Below, one piece after another: positions 49,152 to 60,350 of a DNA stretch of 64,000 nucleotides. Positions within the stretch are counted from its first letter, which is position 1; every line of letters starts with the position of its first letter. The translations under genes and the position numbers were made by a program. The DNA comes from an uncultured Alphaproteobacteria bacterium. Its GTDB lineage: Bacteria; Pseudomonadota; Alphaproteobacteria; Rhodobacterales; Rhodobacteraceae. The notes below the pieces were generated by a model. The model had not been told where the DNA came from. It saw only the letters and a list, made by a program, of their open reading frames with translations, and searched no databases. The stretch lies in assembly GCA_902611475.1 (NCBI GenBank), contig CACLZW010000002.1, positions 43,848-107,847 on the forward strand, in the 5' to 3' direction.

Positions 49152-50174
49152 TTATTCTTTTTTTAGAACTTTATTTCCTAATAACTCGGCGATTTGTACT
49201 GCATTTAGAGCAGCGCCTTTTCTAAGGTTATCAGATACACACCATAAATTCAGACCATTCTCCGTTGTAGAATCTTGTCTTATTCGACTAATAAAAGTTG
49301 CATAATCGCCTGCACACTCTATTGGCGTTGTGTAACCTCCTTCTTCTCTTTTGTCTACGACAATTATTCCTGGAGATTGTCTCAAAATTTCTCTGGCTTC
49401 TTCTTCATCTAAAAAATCTTCAAATTCTATATTTACTGCCTCGGAGTGGCCCACAAAAACCGGCACCCTGACACATGTTGCTGTCAATTTTATCTTCTTG
49501 TCTAAAATCTTCTTTGTTTCAGCAACCATTTTCCACTCCTCTTTTGTCTGCCCGTCATCGAGAAACACATCTATTTGAGGAATTACATTAAAAGCGATTT
49601 GTTTGGGATAAGCTTTTGGATCTACTTCCTGACCCGGCACGTATAAACCTTTTGTTTGAGCCCACAGCTCGTCCATTGCTTCCTTACCTGAGCCTGAAAC
49701 TGATTGAAAAGTTGTTACCACGACTCTTTTTATTTGTGCTCTATCGTGTAATGGTTTTAATGCTACAACCAATTGGGCGGTTGAACAGTTAGGGTTTGCA
49801 ATAATATTCCTTTTATCGAAATTTTGTATCTCCTCAGGATTAACCTCAGGGACTATTAAGGGGACATCTGGGTGGTAACGAAAAAGAGAAGAATTGTCTA
49901 TCACTACACAGCCACTTTCAGTCGCTTTTTTCACATATTTTTTTGTTGCTTCTGAACCAACTGCAAAAAGGGCAATATCAATTCCTTTAAAATCAAAAGT
50001 ATCTAAATCTTTGGTCTTTAGAACTTTATCTCCAAATGAACATTCGGTCCCCAAAGATCTTCTACTGGCTAAGGCAGTCAGTTCATCCACCGGGAACAGG
50101 CGCTCAGCCAAAATCTTAAGCATTTCTCTTCCTACGTTACCAGTGGCACCGCAAACAGCAATGTTATATCCCAT
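49152..50174 (-). CDS. asd: Aspartate-semialdehyde dehydrogenase
   Basis: CGATGNVGREML, NPNCSTAQLVVALKPLHD, TFQSVSGSGKEAM. Confidence 0.95.
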   Translation of the reverse strand: MGYNIAVCGATGNVGREMLKILAERLFPVDELTALASRRSLGTECSFGDKVLKTKDLDTFDFKGIDIALFAVGSEATKKYVKKATESGCVVIDNSSLFRYHPDVPLIVPEVNPEEIQNFDKRNIIANPNCSTAQLVVALKPLHDRAQIKRVVVTTFQSVSGSGKEAMDELWAQTKGLYVPGQEVDPKAYPKQIAFNVIPQIDVFLDDGQTKEEWKMVAETKKILDKKIKLTATCVRVPVFVGHSEAVNIEFEDFLDEEEAREILRQSPGIIVVDKREEGGYTTPIECAGDYATFISRIRQDSTTENGLNLWCVSDNLRKGAALNAVQIAELLGNKVLKKE

Positions 50175-50185
50175 CCTTTTCCTTT

Positions 50186-51091
50186 TTAATTTTTTGAAAA
50201 GTGATCTTTGAGCTTTGGTAATTCGGCGAAATTGCCTTCGGTCTTGTCTTTATAGGATCGAAATCCTTCCATCAACTCAGATTGGCTCAGCATCGATGCA
50301 TTCCACATATTAATCCAATCCAATCCCTCATCAATGGTATGGTCACGCGCAAAGTCAATAACTTTCTTACAACCAAAAACAGCGGCCGGAGAATTAGAAG
50401 CTATTTCTTTAGCAATCTCTAATGCGCCTTCTATAAGAGCTTCATGACTGTCATATAATCTATTTACAAAACCATAATCTTTAGCTTCTTGAGCAGAAAA
50501 ATTTCTTCCTGTAAACGCTAATTCCTTAACGATACCTTCAGGGAGTAATTTTACAATTCTAGGGAATGTACCCACATCTGCTACCATTCCAATTTTTGTC
50601 TCTCTTATTGAAAAAAAAGCATCGTTCGTTGCTAATCGTATATCTGCGGAACAGATTAGATCCACACCTCCGCCTATACAACCACCCTGTATTGCACAAA
50701 TAACGGGAATTCTAGCCTTTTGTAATGATGAAATAGAGTCTTGTAAGAAAGACAGAAAGTTCATGAAGTTTTGAGGTGTTTGCAGCTCTTTTTCGTTCTT
50801 TTTATTTGTAGTAGAGCTTGAAAAAACATCTTGACCAAAAAGGCTTAAATCCAAACCGGCTGAAAATATGGGGCCAGTTGACGATAGAACAATACATCTC
50901 GCACTGGAATTTTTATCAATGTCTCCAATTATCCTTGGTAGATCTCTCCAAAAATCCCAGTTCATAGCATTTCTTTTCTCAGGCCTGTTAAGCTTTACGT
51001 GAGCAACATGGCCAAGCAATTGAATATCAAAGTAATTTGATTGATATTGATCTTGGTCAGCGACTTTTAGATTGTTCATTTTATATCCCAC
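50186..51091 (-). CDS. Enoyl-CoA hydratase/isomerase (crotonase) family protein
   Basis: FSAGLDLSLFG, CAIQGGCIGGGVDLICSADIRLA. Confidence 0.9.
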   Translation of the reverse strand: MGYKMNNLKVADQDQYQSNYFDIQLLGHVAHVKLNRPEKRNAMNWDFWRDLPRIIGDIDKNSSARCIVLSSTGPIFSAGLDLSLFGQDVFSSSTTNKKNEKELQTPQNFMNFLSFLQDSISSLQKARIPVICAIQGGCIGGGVDLICSADIRLATNDAFFSIRETKIGMVADVGTFPRIVKLLPEGIVKELAFTGRNFSAQEAKDYGFVNRLYDSHEALIEGALEIAKEIASNSPAAVFGCKKVIDFARDHTIDEGLDWINMWNASMLSQSELMEGFRSYKDKTEGNFAELPKLKDHFSKN

Positions 51092-51118
51092 CTTTCCGTT
51101 CTGATTTAAGTATAATCC

Positions 51119-51997
51119 TTAAGCATAAGATTTAAAGTCTTTAATAAGGGAAATAAGTTTATCAGGTTGCTCCATTGGAAAAAAGTGTGTTCCTCCTTCA
51201 ATTATCTCCAATTTTTTTAAATTAGAAAGTCGCTTGAATGACGATAGGGAGGCCGTTGTACTTCCGATTTCTGAAACCAAAAGAACAATGGGCACACTGG
51301 TTTCTTTTATTATTTTTGGAGTTGCTACGATTTCCGTATTTTTAAAACTTGCTGCCTCTATTGTTGGATGACATGTCAAATAGACGCCATCCTTATCGCT
51401 TCTTGTTCCACCCAAAAGGTAATCTTCCAAAAAACCCTCTTTCCAAGTACTGAAAATCCCTCTGCCGGTATAAGAGTTTAATACGGTCTCGAAACTATCC
51501 CACCTGTCTCTCTTCTTCAGAGCCTGCTTTGTAAGTTTCAATGTACTAGAGTCATATCCAAAAGGACCAAGATACTTAGTTAAATATTGATAATGGTAAT
51601 TTATTACCACAGGATCTGCTAATATTAATCCAGATATTTTCTCACCAATATATTTACTAACCATTAGACTTAATGACCCTCCTATTGAATGCCCACCTAG
51701 AAGAATTTTACGCTTATGTTTTTTGTTTAATCCAATTATTAAAGCTTCCAAATCATAGGAATTTCCTAAAACAGGGTTCACCTTATTATAAAAAGCCCCT
51801 TTTTCAGTCATGCCATACCCTGGCGCGTCCCAAGCATATACATTGAAATCTCTAGTTAATTTACGTAGGAGTCTATTATATGTATGGCCATTAAAGCCAT
51901 TGGCATGCGCCCAATGCAGTATTGGGGCATTTGCTGGACCTTTCCAGAAACATACGGAAAAATCACCTCTATCCGTTTTTATTGTTAATCTTTTCAT
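51119..51997 (-). CDS. Alpha/beta hydrolase
   Basis: HWAHANGFNGHTY, GGHSIGGSLSL, DAPGYGMTEKG. Confidence 0.87.
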   Translation of the reverse strand: MKRLTIKTDRGDFSVCFWKGPANAPILHWAHANGFNGHTYNRLLRKLTRDFNVYAWDAPGYGMTEKGAFYNKVNPVLGNSYDLEALIIGLNKKHKRKILLGGHSIGGSLSLMVSKYIGEKISGLILADPVVINYHYQYLTKYLGPFGYDSSTLKLTKQALKKRDRWDSFETVLNSYTGRGIFSTWKEGFLEDYLLGGTRSDKDGVYLTCHPTIEAASFKNTEIVATPKIIKETSVPIVLLVSEIGSTTASLSSFKRLSNLKKLEIIEGGTHFFPMEQPDKLISLIKDFKSYA

Positions 51998-52049
51998 TAG
52001 TTACAAAAATTTTATTTGTTAACACTTTATTGAACTATATAACTAGATA

Positions 52050-53504
52050 ATGCAATATGAATTAGAGACTACTGACGTTTCTGTTGACTTATTCGGGTCA
52101 GCGAAATCAAAACTGATCGATAAAAGAATTACTAAAAATAGAGAAACACCCTTCCTGTTGATGCTAAGGGCAGCTACATCTGCAAAAAAAATTTTAGTAA
52201 GCAGAAAAGCTAGATCAATAACAATTTTCATAGGCAAGGGAAATAATGGTGAAGATGGGCTCTGCTTAGCAGCTCTTTTAAAAATAGAAAATATCAAGAC
52301 ACATGTAATTGACCTCGAGTATAAAAGTCGTCCTGAAAGTCAAGCCTACAAATTATGCATTGATCTAGGGATCATGATTGAAAGATTTAATATAAACAAA
52401 ATACCAAGTTCTGACTGGTATGTTGATGGTGTCTTTGGGATCGGTCTAAATAGAGATTTACAAGGCAATTATCTAAGAGCTATAAATTATCTTCAATGTT
52501 CACAATCAAAAAAAATCTTATCTTTAGATTTGCCTAGCGGCCTTGATGGCTCAAAGGGAATAATTTTTAATAGTGCCGTTAAAGCAACAGCAACTATTAC
52601 ATTTCTTACATTGAAGCCGGGGCTTTTTATCGATAAAGCTTGTGATTACACGGGGGCTATTTATTACGATAACTTGGGCATGAGTAAGTTGGGCTACAAG
52701 CCTGACATGAAGGCTATTAGTAAAGAAACCATCCATATATCCGACTTATCTCGATCGGCGCATAAAGGGGAAAGAGGTTCAATACTTTGCCTCGGCGGTT
52801 CAAAATCAATGGAGGGGGCTGGAATTCTAGCTGGCATGTCTGCCTTGCGTTCTGGTGGTGGCAAAATATTTTGGGCATCAAACACAGACAAATTGCAAAG
52901 ACCACCTGAGCTTATTCATATAGACCCGACTATCGATAGCATCAAAGCCGCGTTAGACAAAAACATGAGTACCGCCATTATTGGACCTGGTTTAGGTAAA
53001 AATTTTGATAAAGAAATTGAGTTTTTATGGAATAGTAAATTAAATCTTGTTCTAGACGCTGATGGCTTGGATTGGTTATCCAGAAAAAAACCAAAGAAGC
53101 GAGCAGCAGCTTGGGTGGGTACTCCTCATATTGGTGAGATGCAAAAGCTTCTAAAAGACGACTTCTCAGATAAATGGTCCAACATTACTAAGCTTAAGAA
53201 GCACTACGGTGGCGATTGGATACTAAAGGGTCCTGGAACTCTTGTTTCAGAAGATAGCAAGATATGGCTAAATTTGTATTCTAATGGTTGGCTTGGAACA
53301 GCCGGCATGGGAGACGTTCTAGCAGGAATTATTGCGGGTCTATGGGCTTCTGGGTCAAATACACCTTATAGAAGTGCAGTGTATTTACAGACGCAGTGCG
53401 CAAAAAACTTTCTGCGATTAAATAATGGTGCAGGCCTAACGGCTAGCAACATTTCGGAATTGATAGGACCTTGTATTGGCCACTATTTTCAAAATGAACT
53501 TTAA
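52050..53504 (+). CDS. nnr: Bifunctional NAD(P)HX epimerase/dehydratase
   Basis: IFIGKGNNGEDGL, DLPSGLDG, GPGLGKN, LDADGLDWL, GTAGMGDVLAGIIAG. Confidence 0.93.
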   Translation: MQYELETTDVSVDLFGSAKSKLIDKRITKNRETPFLLMLRAATSAKKILVSRKARSITIFIGKGNNGEDGLCLAALLKIENIKTHVIDLEYKSRPESQAYKLCIDLGIMIERFNINKIPSSDWYVDGVFGIGLNRDLQGNYLRAINYLQCSQSKKILSLDLPSGLDGSKGIIFNSAVKATATITFLTLKPGLFIDKACDYTGAIYYDNLGMSKLGYKPDMKAISKETIHISDLSRSAHKGERGSILCLGGSKSMEGAGILAGMSALRSGGGKIFWASNTDKLQRPPELIHIDPTIDSIKAALDKNMSTAIIGPGLGKNFDKEIEFLWNSKLNLVLDADGLDWLSRKKPKKRAAAWVGTPHIGEMQKLLKDDFSDKWSNITKLKKHYGGDWILKGPGTLVSEDSKIWLNLYSNGWLGTAGMGDVLAGIIAGLWASGSNTPYRSAVYLQTQCAKNFLRLNNGAGLTASNISELIGPCIGHYFQNEL

Positions 53505-53520
53505 AAGGTTTTCTTTTAAT

Positions 53521-53562
53521 AGGCCTGTCGATGCTGTAATTATAAGGTGGTATTGACAGCCT
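53521..53562. other. Imperfect hairpin in the largest intergenic gap (possible nnr terminator or RNA element)
   Basis: AGGC-c-TGTCGAT...ATTGACAGCCT pairing with one bulge and one G-T wobble, then TTAAAATTT. Confidence 0.45.
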
Positions 53563-53800
53563 TTAAAATTTAACGCACTACTTTAGCTGCCCCTCTCCTG
53601 AGAGATTCGAGCTATTCCGTATTACCCATTTTGTCAATTGCATTGGTTGCTTCATACATATTATTTAATTGTCATTTTTGTATTACCTAGGTGTAGTCTT
53701 ACAGTATTGGTTGCAATTACACTCGTGATTCTTACATAATAATTTTTTATAAAGCGGCTGATTGCAGGTCAAAATTTAAAATCTTTTTCGTGGTAATAAA

Positions 53801-54541
53801 ATGTCTGAGAATAATTCAAATGGTATAGGGATAAATAACTTAAGGGATATTGGGGGAAAAAAAACATCTGAAAACAAAACTATAAAAAAGAGTTTATTTT
53901 TAAGATGTGCGGCACCAACGGAGTGGAATGACAGTGTTAAAAATCAAATTTTGGGGCTTAAAAAACCTCTGATCATAGATTTTAGAGGCATTCAGGAAGA
54001 AAAAAATAACCCCTCTAGGATTCCAAAAGAATTTTTTAGCAAAAGAGTGCACCTACCAATTGAACCAAAAGTAACGGACTTGTTAAGGAGGTTAAATAAA
54101 ATCGAGAAATCAAAAACGACGGAAATAAACAAAATTTTCCAAACTGCATATAGGAAATATACAGTTGACAATATTCAAACTTTTGAGGAGTTTTTCAAAA
54201 TATTATTTGATAACCCAGGCTCAACGATAATGTTTCACTGTACAGCGGGGAAAGATCGAACTGGGTTTGCGTCAGCCTTAATTTTATCGCTCTTCGGTGT
54301 AAAAAACAAAATAATTATAGATGATTACTTACTCTCAAATAAAACATATGAACCTACCCATAAAGTTAAAGGTGAAGTAAACAAAATTGGTGTTAAGCAA
54401 CTTTTGAGGGTTGATGAAAGTTGGTTGAACGCTGGACTGGAAGAGTTTTCAGAAAGAGTTGGGAATATTAGAGATTTTTGTACTAAGATAATAAAAGGCG
54501 AGAATAGACTCAAGGAATATTTAGACTATTGCCAAAACTAG
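53801..54541 (+). CDS. Tyrosine/serine phosphatase family protein
   Basis: NLRDIGG, FHCTAGKDRTGFASALIL (CX5R). Confidence 0.88.
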   Translation: MSENNSNGIGINNLRDIGGKKTSENKTIKKSLFLRCAAPTEWNDSVKNQILGLKKPLIIDFRGIQEEKNNPSRIPKEFFSKRVHLPIEPKVTDLLRRLNKIEKSKTTEINKIFQTAYRKYTVDNIQTFEEFFKILFDNPGSTIMFHCTAGKDRTGFASALILSLFGVKNKIIIDDYLLSNKTYEPTHKVKGEVNKIGVKQLLRVDESWLNAGLEEFSERVGNIRDFCTKIIKGENRLKEYLDYCQN

Positions 54542-54553
54542 GAGAGCAGACTT

Positions 54554-55321
54554 ATGTCGATAATGGAAAAATTTAAGCTGGATGGGAAGACGGCTTTAGT
54601 CACAGGGTGCAGTAAAGGAATAGGGTTTGGAATTGCCAAGGGCCTAGCAGAAGCGGGAGCTGATATAATTGGTGTCAGTTCTACATTAGATATAGGTAGT
54701 GAGATTGAAAAATATGTTGAGTCGATCGGTAGAAGATTTCATTGCTTTAGCTGTGACTTTTCTCAAAGACAGAATACGCATAATTTTTTACAGGAACTTG
54801 GTGAAAATAATTTAGAACCAAATATTCTTGTGAGTAATGCAGGTTCTTTAATTAGAACAGAGCTGAATGAACATAATGATGCTCATTGGGATAGAATAAT
54901 AGAAATCAATTTATCGTCTCAGTTTGTTCTTGCTAGGGAGCTTAGTTCAAAAATGATTGAAAGAGGCTGGGGTAAAATCATATTCACAGCATCAATCTTA
55001 TCTCATCAGGGTGGTTTATTTGTTCCTAGCTATACAGCTTCCAAAGGTGGAATTGCGCAACTTACAAAAGCTCTATCAAATGAACTGGCAGATAAGGGAA
55101 TAAATGTTAATTCCATTGCCCCAGGTTACGTTGTCACTGATATCACCACCGCTCTTCGCCAAGATAAAAATAGGTCAGCTGACCTAATGGCGAGGATACC
55201 TATGAAAAGATGGGGTACCATAGACGATATGGCAGGCGCTGCTGTTTACTTAGCTTCCGATGCATCAGACTACGTCAATGGAGAACTATTAAATGTAGAC
55301 GGTGGTTGGATGGGCAGATAG
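54554..55321 (+). CDS. SDR-family oxidoreductase
   Basis: TGCSKGIGFGIA, VSNAG, SYTASKGG, LLNVDGGW. Confidence 0.92.
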   Translation: MSIMEKFKLDGKTALVTGCSKGIGFGIAKGLAEAGADIIGVSSTLDIGSEIEKYVESIGRRFHCFSCDFSQRQNTHNFLQELGENNLEPNILVSNAGSLIRTELNEHNDAHWDRIIEINLSSQFVLARELSSKMIERGWGKIIFTASILSHQGGLFVPSYTASKGGIAQLTKALSNELADKGINVNSIAPGYVVTDITTALRQDKNRSADLMARIPMKRWGTIDDMAGAAVYLASDASDYVNGELLNVDGGWMGR

Positions 55322-55324
55322 CTA

Positions 55325-56425
55325 CTAGATTGCCTCTAGTTCCTCTAGTATTTTTTCAGTCATCTCACTCGTTGAACACAAACGTCCTTTGTCTCCCATC
55401 ATTAGATCGGGAGTTCTGTACCCTTTCGCAAGCACCTTTTCTATACATTGCTCAAGAAGATCGGCATTCTGGGCGTCTGAAAATGAATACCTTAAAGCCA
55501 TTGAAAAGCTTAAAATACACGCTATTGGATTAGCCTTTTCCTGACCAGAAATATCTGGTGCTGATCCATGTACTGGCTCATACATAGCTCGAGGCAAGCC
55601 ATTTTCTTTTTTATTTCCCAAGCTTGCAGATGGTAGCATTCCCAAACTGCCTGTTAGCATAGCGGCACAATCGGATAGTATATCTCCGAAAAGATTATCT
55701 GTTACAATCACATCAAACTGTTTAGGATCTCTAACCAATTGCATCGCTCCATTGTCAGCATACATATGGCTGAGCTCTACATCCTGATAATCAACATGAA
55801 CCTCATTAACAATATCTCGCCATAGAACACCACTTTCCATCACATTGGCCTTTTCCATAGAACATAATTTTTTATTTCTTTTTAAAGCAAGTTCAAAGGC
55901 ACTTATTGCAACCCTTCGTATCTCTGACTCAGTGTATCTTTGTGTATTTATACCAACTCTCTCATTTGAGCCATCAGTATGAATACCACGAGGTTCTCCA
56001 AAATAAATCCCCGATGTAAGTTCTCTTACAATAACAATATCTAGTCCAGAAACTATTTCTTTCTTGAGTGACGAGAAAGAGGCCAGTGCATCAAAACATT
56101 GTGCGGGTCGGATATTGGCAAATAAGTCAAGTTCTTTCCTGAGTCTCAATAGCGCTCGTTCTGGTTTCAAATCGAAACTCAGATTATCGTAATTAGGGCC
56201 ACCGACCGCCCCTAGCAAAACAGCATCCACTTCTAGTGCTTTTTTTAAAATATCTTCCGTAAGAGGAACACCGTGTTTATCGTAAGACGCTCCACCAACT
56301 AAACCTTCTTCAATATCTATTTTTAAATTACGCTTATCCTGGAACCAAGAAATAACACGTTTAACCTCAGTCATCACCTCTGGACCAATTCCATCTCCCG
56401 GGAGAATAAGCAAAGAAAACATCAA
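55325..56425 (-). CDS. leuB: 3-isopropylmalate dehydrogenase
   Basis: [40 protein letters not shown]. Confidence 0.97.
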   Translation of the reverse strand: MMFSLLILPGDGIGPEVMTEVKRVISWFQDKRNLKIDIEEGLVGGASYDKHGVPLTEDILKKALEVDAVLLGAVGGPNYDNLSFDLKPERALLRLRKELDLFANIRPAQCFDALASFSSLKKEIVSGLDIVIVRELTSGIYFGEPRGIHTDGSNERVGINTQRYTESEIRRVAISAFELALKRNKKLCSMEKANVMESGVLWRDIVNEVHVDYQDVELSHMYADNGAMQLVRDPKQFDVIVTDNLFGDILSDCAAMLTGSLGMLPSASLGNKKENGLPRAMYEPVHGSAPDISGQEKANPIACILSFSMALRYSFSDAQNADLLEQCIEKVLAKGYRTPDLMMGDKGRLCSTSEMTEKILEELEAI

Positions 56426-56435
56426 TTATACCTTT

Positions 56436-57041
56436 TTATGCCCAGCTAAACTTATCAGAATATTCTTTCTCAAAGCTACTAATTTTATCTGCACTCTTGA
56501 GTGTTAATCCGATATCATCTAACCCATTTAATAAACAATATTTCTTAAACTCATCAACCTCAAAGTCTAGTTGGTCTCCATTGTTGCGAACAATCTTTTG
56601 GTTTTCGAGATCGATTTTCATTATAGATGTTATTTCCATTTCTGCGTCCTGTAGAAGTATTTGATGCAAATCTTCAGACACAATGATTGGAAGTATGCCG
56701 TTCTTAAAGCAATTATTGAAAAAAATGTCTGCGAAGCTTGTTGATATTATACACTTAATTCCGAAATCTTTTAAAGCCCAAGGCGCATGTTCTCTCGAAG
56801 AACCACAACCAAAGTTAGCTCCACCTACTATAATTGAGGCTTTTGAATAATGATCCTTATTTAAGATAAAATCTTTTATTTCATTCCCATTTTGATCATA
56901 GCGCATTTCAAAAAAAAGATTCTCTCCCAAACCCGTCCTTTTAATTGTTTTGAGGAACTGTTTTGGTATTAACATATCAGTATCGATATTTATTAATGGT
57001 ATTGGAGCTGCGATGCCTTCAAGTAAATTAAACTTTTCCAT
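56436..57041 (-). CDS. leuD: 3-isopropylmalate dehydratase small subunit
   Basis: [37 protein letters not shown]. Confidence 0.97.
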   Translation of the reverse strand: MEKFNLLEGIAAPIPLINIDTDMLIPKQFLKTIKRTGLGENLFFEMRYDQNGNEIKDFILNKDHYSKASIIVGGANFGCGSSREHAPWALKDFGIKCIISTSFADIFFNNCFKNGILPIIVSEDLHQILLQDAEMEITSIMKIDLENQKIVRNNGDQLDFEVDEFKKYCLLNGLDDIGLTLKSADKISSFEKEYSDKFSWA

Positions 57042-57053
57042 CAGTGTCTTTCA

Positions 57054-58463
57054 CTAAATATCTCTCACGTCAGTCAATCGGCCAGTTATTGCTGCTGCTG
57101 CTGCCATTGCTGGGCTCATTAAATGAGTACGGCCCCCTCGCCCTTGTCGTCCTTCAAAATTTCTATTAGACGTCGCCGCGCATCTTTCCTCAGGCAACAA
57201 CTGATCAGGATTCATTGCTAGACACATTGAACAACCCGGCATTCTCCAATCAAAGCCAGCCTCTTTTAGTGAATTGGCTATACCTTCTTCTTCCGCCTGT
57301 TTTTTCACTAATCCGGATCCCGGTACGACCATAGCCCTTATCCCACTCTTTACCTTTTTTCCCTTAACAATCTTTTCTACCTCTCTCAGATCCTCTATTC
57401 GTCCGTTGGTGCAAGAACCAATAAAAACGGCATCAACTTCTATATCTTGCAGTTTCTGCCCTGGCCTTAACCCCATATATTCAAGAGATCTTTTAGCCGC
57501 TTCTACTTTGCTTCCCTGAAAATTATCAGGGCTTGGTACGAAATCTGTAATAGGAAGAACATCCTCGGGACTTGTTCCCCAAGTAACAACGGGCGCAATG
57601 TCCTCTGCCTTTAAGAAAATCTCTTTATCAAAATACGCATCTGGATCAGAAAACAGCGTTTTCCAAAACTTTACAGCTTTATCCCATTTTTCACCTTTTG
57701 GTGAATTTGGTCTACCCTTTACATAGTCTAAGGTCTTTTGGTCAGGCGCTATAAGGCCGGCTCTCGCTCCACCTTCAATAGCCATATTGCAAACAGTCAT
57801 TCGTCCTTCCATAGAAAGGCTTTCAATGGCGTTCCCACAATATTCGATTACGTGCCCTGTACCACCCGCCGTTCCTGTTTTTCCAATTATTGTTAATGTA
57901 ATATCCTTTGCCGTGACCCCATTGCCCAATTCTCCAGAGACCTTCACCTTCATATTTTTTGACTTCTGCTGAATTAATGTCTGCGTTGCAAGGACATGCT
58001 CTACTTCGGATGTTCCTATGCCGTGCGCTAATGCACCAAAAGCTCCATGCGTTGCTGTATGACTATCCCCACAAACAATTGTCATACCTGGCAAAGTCCA
58101 CCCTTGTTCAGGACCAATTATATGCACTATTCCTTGCCTAATATCATCAACCGCATAATAATTAATGCCAAAATCTCGTGCATTCTTATCCAGAGTTTCT
58201 AACTGTATACGACCTTCTTCACTGCCAAAGTTGGTCAACCGATCAGATGTTGTAGCCACATTATGATCTGGGACCGCAATTGTTTTGTTAGGAGCATGAA
58301 CTTTCCTTCCCGCTTCTCTTAGGCCTTCAAAAGCTTGGGGGCTAGTAACTTCATGCACCAAATGCCTATCAATGTATATCAGAGAAGTATCATTTTCTGA
58401 TTGTATTAAATGGTTATCCCAAATTTTGTCATATAGAGTTCTACTTTTCGCCATAGTTTTCAT
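57054..58463 (-). CDS. leuC: 3-isopropylmalate dehydratase large subunit
   Basis: [49 protein letters not shown]. Confidence 0.98.
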   Translation of the reverse strand: MKTMAKSRTLYDKIWDNHLIQSENDTSLIYIDRHLVHEVTSPQAFEGLREAGRKVHAPNKTIAVPDHNVATTSDRLTNFGSEEGRIQLETLDKNARDFGINYYAVDDIRQGIVHIIGPEQGWTLPGMTIVCGDSHTATHGAFGALAHGIGTSEVEHVLATQTLIQQKSKNMKVKVSGELGNGVTAKDITLTIIGKTGTAGGTGHVIEYCGNAIESLSMEGRMTVCNMAIEGGARAGLIAPDQKTLDYVKGRPNSPKGEKWDKAVKFWKTLFSDPDAYFDKEIFLKAEDIAPVVTWGTSPEDVLPITDFVPSPDNFQGSKVEAAKRSLEYMGLRPGQKLQDIEVDAVFIGSCTNGRIEDLREVEKIVKGKKVKSGIRAMVVPGSGLVKKQAEEEGIANSLKEAGFDWRMPGCSMCLAMNPDQLLPEERCAATSNRNFEGRQGRGGRTHLMSPAMAAAAAITGRLTDVRDI

Positions 58464-58629
58464 ATCTAAATAAATTTTTTATCAAAATCCAGAACTTTTT
58501 ACTATTTCAGATTTTTGCAAGCTTTAAGACATCAGCCACCTGTAATGGATAACAAAATAAAAAGTCTTTTCTAGTTCCATAATTGCTTGTATTAGTATGC
58601 CAATAAAGATTGATAATGTGAAAGACTAA

Positions 58630-59235
58630 ATGAAACTCGATATTAATAAAATCTCGGCATCCTATTCCAATAAGCTGGTTTTTAATATTTTTTTATATAT
58701 TATGTTAAGCTTTTTGTTTTTGACAAAAAGTTCCCTTGGCCAGGATAACTTGCGGAAAGCAGAAAAAAGTTTTAGAGACTGGAGCGTTTTCGTATCGAAA
58801 GAGGACCCCAAAATGTGCTTCATTGCTTCTCAGTCTATTAAAGGTGAAGCATTCAGAAATAATCAAAAGCTATCATCGGTTAATCGAGAAAAAGGAACAT
58901 TGTATATAATTAAGATATTGAATAAAGAGAGCCAATATGAGGGGACATTTTATGCTGGTTATCCTTTACAGGTGGGGTCAAAAGCAGTTCTAGAAATTGA
59001 TAATAAGGACAAGATTGTGTTTTTTGCTCATCCATCGCCTAAAGCCAAAGCAGAGAAAGACCATGCATGGGCTCAAAAATTTGATCAAAAAAAATTAGTC
59101 ACTTTTCTTAGGAAAGGTAGCAAGGCAGTAATGAGCGCCATATCTCATCGTAACACTGTAACGAAAGATACATTTATGTTGACAGGCTTTTCCGATGCCT
59201 TATCGGAATTAGAGAAGCGGTGCGAATTAAATTGA
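58630..59235 (+). CDS. Invasion-associated locus B (IalB)-family protein
   Basis: N-terminal TM/signal, FRDWSVFVSKEDPKMCFIASQ; adjacent to rlmN. Confidence 0.78.
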   Translation: MKLDINKISASYSNKLVFNIFLYIMLSFLFLTKSSLGQDNLRKAEKSFRDWSVFVSKEDPKMCFIASQSIKGEAFRNNQKLSSVNREKGTLYIIKILNKESQYEGTFYAGYPLQVGSKAVLEIDNKDKIVFFAHPSPKAKAEKDHAWAQKFDQKKLVTFLRKGSKAVMSAISHRNTVTKDTFMLTGFSDALSELEKRCELN

Positions 59236-60350
59236 CCTTACAATCTATTTCTCAAGAAAGTAACATTTTAGGGCTCAACAGAGACGAATTGTTATCGCTT
59301 GTTTCGGACTTTGAAACTCAACCAAAAAGAGCATCTATGAGAGTAAACCAACTCTGGTCTTGGATCTATTGTCATGGAATGAGTTCATTTGATAATATGA
59401 CGAACATAGATAAAAGTCTTCGGTCAAAACTACAAAAAGTTTTTAATATTTCACGGCCAGCCATTGAAAAAAAAGAAATCAGCGATGACGGCACAATAAA
59501 ATATCTATTCTGTTTAGAGGACCAAAGCAAAATAGAAACGGTATTTATCCCCGAAGAGAAAAGAAGCACTCTTTGCATTTCTTCACAAGTTGGTTGTACG
59601 TTGAACTGTTCATTCTGTCATACTGGGACCCAGAAATTGGTAAGGAATCTCTCAAGTCAAGAGATTGTAGGTCAAGTCATCGCAGTTTATGATGATCTAG
59701 GGCTTTGGGAGAAGAAGAGGGTGAACAGTAGTCATTCTTCTTGTTTCGAAATAATTACCAATATTGTTTTCATGGGAATGGGTGAACCTCTATTAAATTA
59801 CGAAGAAGTAAAGAAAGCCTGTAGTATATTGATGGACAATAAAGGATTGGATTTTTCAAGAAGGAGAATCACCTTATCAACAGCTGGTATTGTTCCTAAG
59901 ATAAAGACGGCTCATGAGGAAATCGGCTGTATGATCGCTGTAAGTCTTCACGCGACAGAAAATAAGACAAGGGATATTTTAGTTCCCATAAATAAGAAGT
60001 GGAATTTGGAACAGTTGCTCGGTTCCTTGAGAGATGACGTTAAGTTGCGCAATTCGGAACGAGTAACATTTGAATACGTTATGCTTGACGGAATAAACGA
60101 TACAAAAGAGGACGCACATAGGTTAGTAAGGCTACTACAAGGTCTTCCTTCTAAGATAAACTTAATACCGTTTAATAATTGGACTGGAAGTCAATATAAG
60201 CGTTCTTCCTTAGATAGAATAAAAGCATTTAGAGATATTATAATCAAATCAAGATTACCAAGCCCAATTCGAAAACCTCGTGGGGAGGACATTATGGCTG
60301 CGTGTGGCCAGTTAAGATCTAATTCTGTTAAAGAAAAAGCAAGTATATGA
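59220..60350 (+). CDS. rlmN: 23S rRNA (adenine-2503-C2)-methyltransferase
   Basis: Radical SAM CTLNCSFCHTG, FMGMGEPLLNYEEV, CMIAVSLHA, CGQLRSN. Confidence 0.95.
   Translation: MRIKLTLQSISQESNILGLNRDELLSLVSDFETQPKRASMRVNQLWSWIYCHGMSSFDNMTNIDKSLRSKLQKVFNISRPAIEKKEISDDGTIKYLFCLEDQSKIETVFIPEEKRSTLCISSQVGCTLNCSFCHTGTQKLVRNLSSQEIVGQVIAVYDDLGLWEKKRVNSSHSSCFEIITNIVFMGMGEPLLNYEEVKKACSILMDNKGLDFSRRRITLSTAGIVPKIKTAHEEIGCMIAVSLHATENKTRDILVPINKKWNLEQLLGSLRDDVKLRNSERVTFEYVMLDGINDTKEDAHRLVRLLQGLPSKINLIPFNNWTGSQYKRSSLDRIKAFRDIIIKSRLPSPIRKPRGEDIMAACGQLRSNSVKEKASI

Noticed and set aside
51119-51997. Alpha/beta hydrolase as a specific pathway enzyme
   Set aside because: Only generic fold motifs visible; neighbours (crotonase, nnr) give no consistent substrate.
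53593-53604. CTCTCCTGAGAG as a possible glycine or TPP riboswitch fragment
   Set aside because: Only a short match to CUCUCAGG/CUGAGA; the remaining conserved aptamer elements are absent on both strands.
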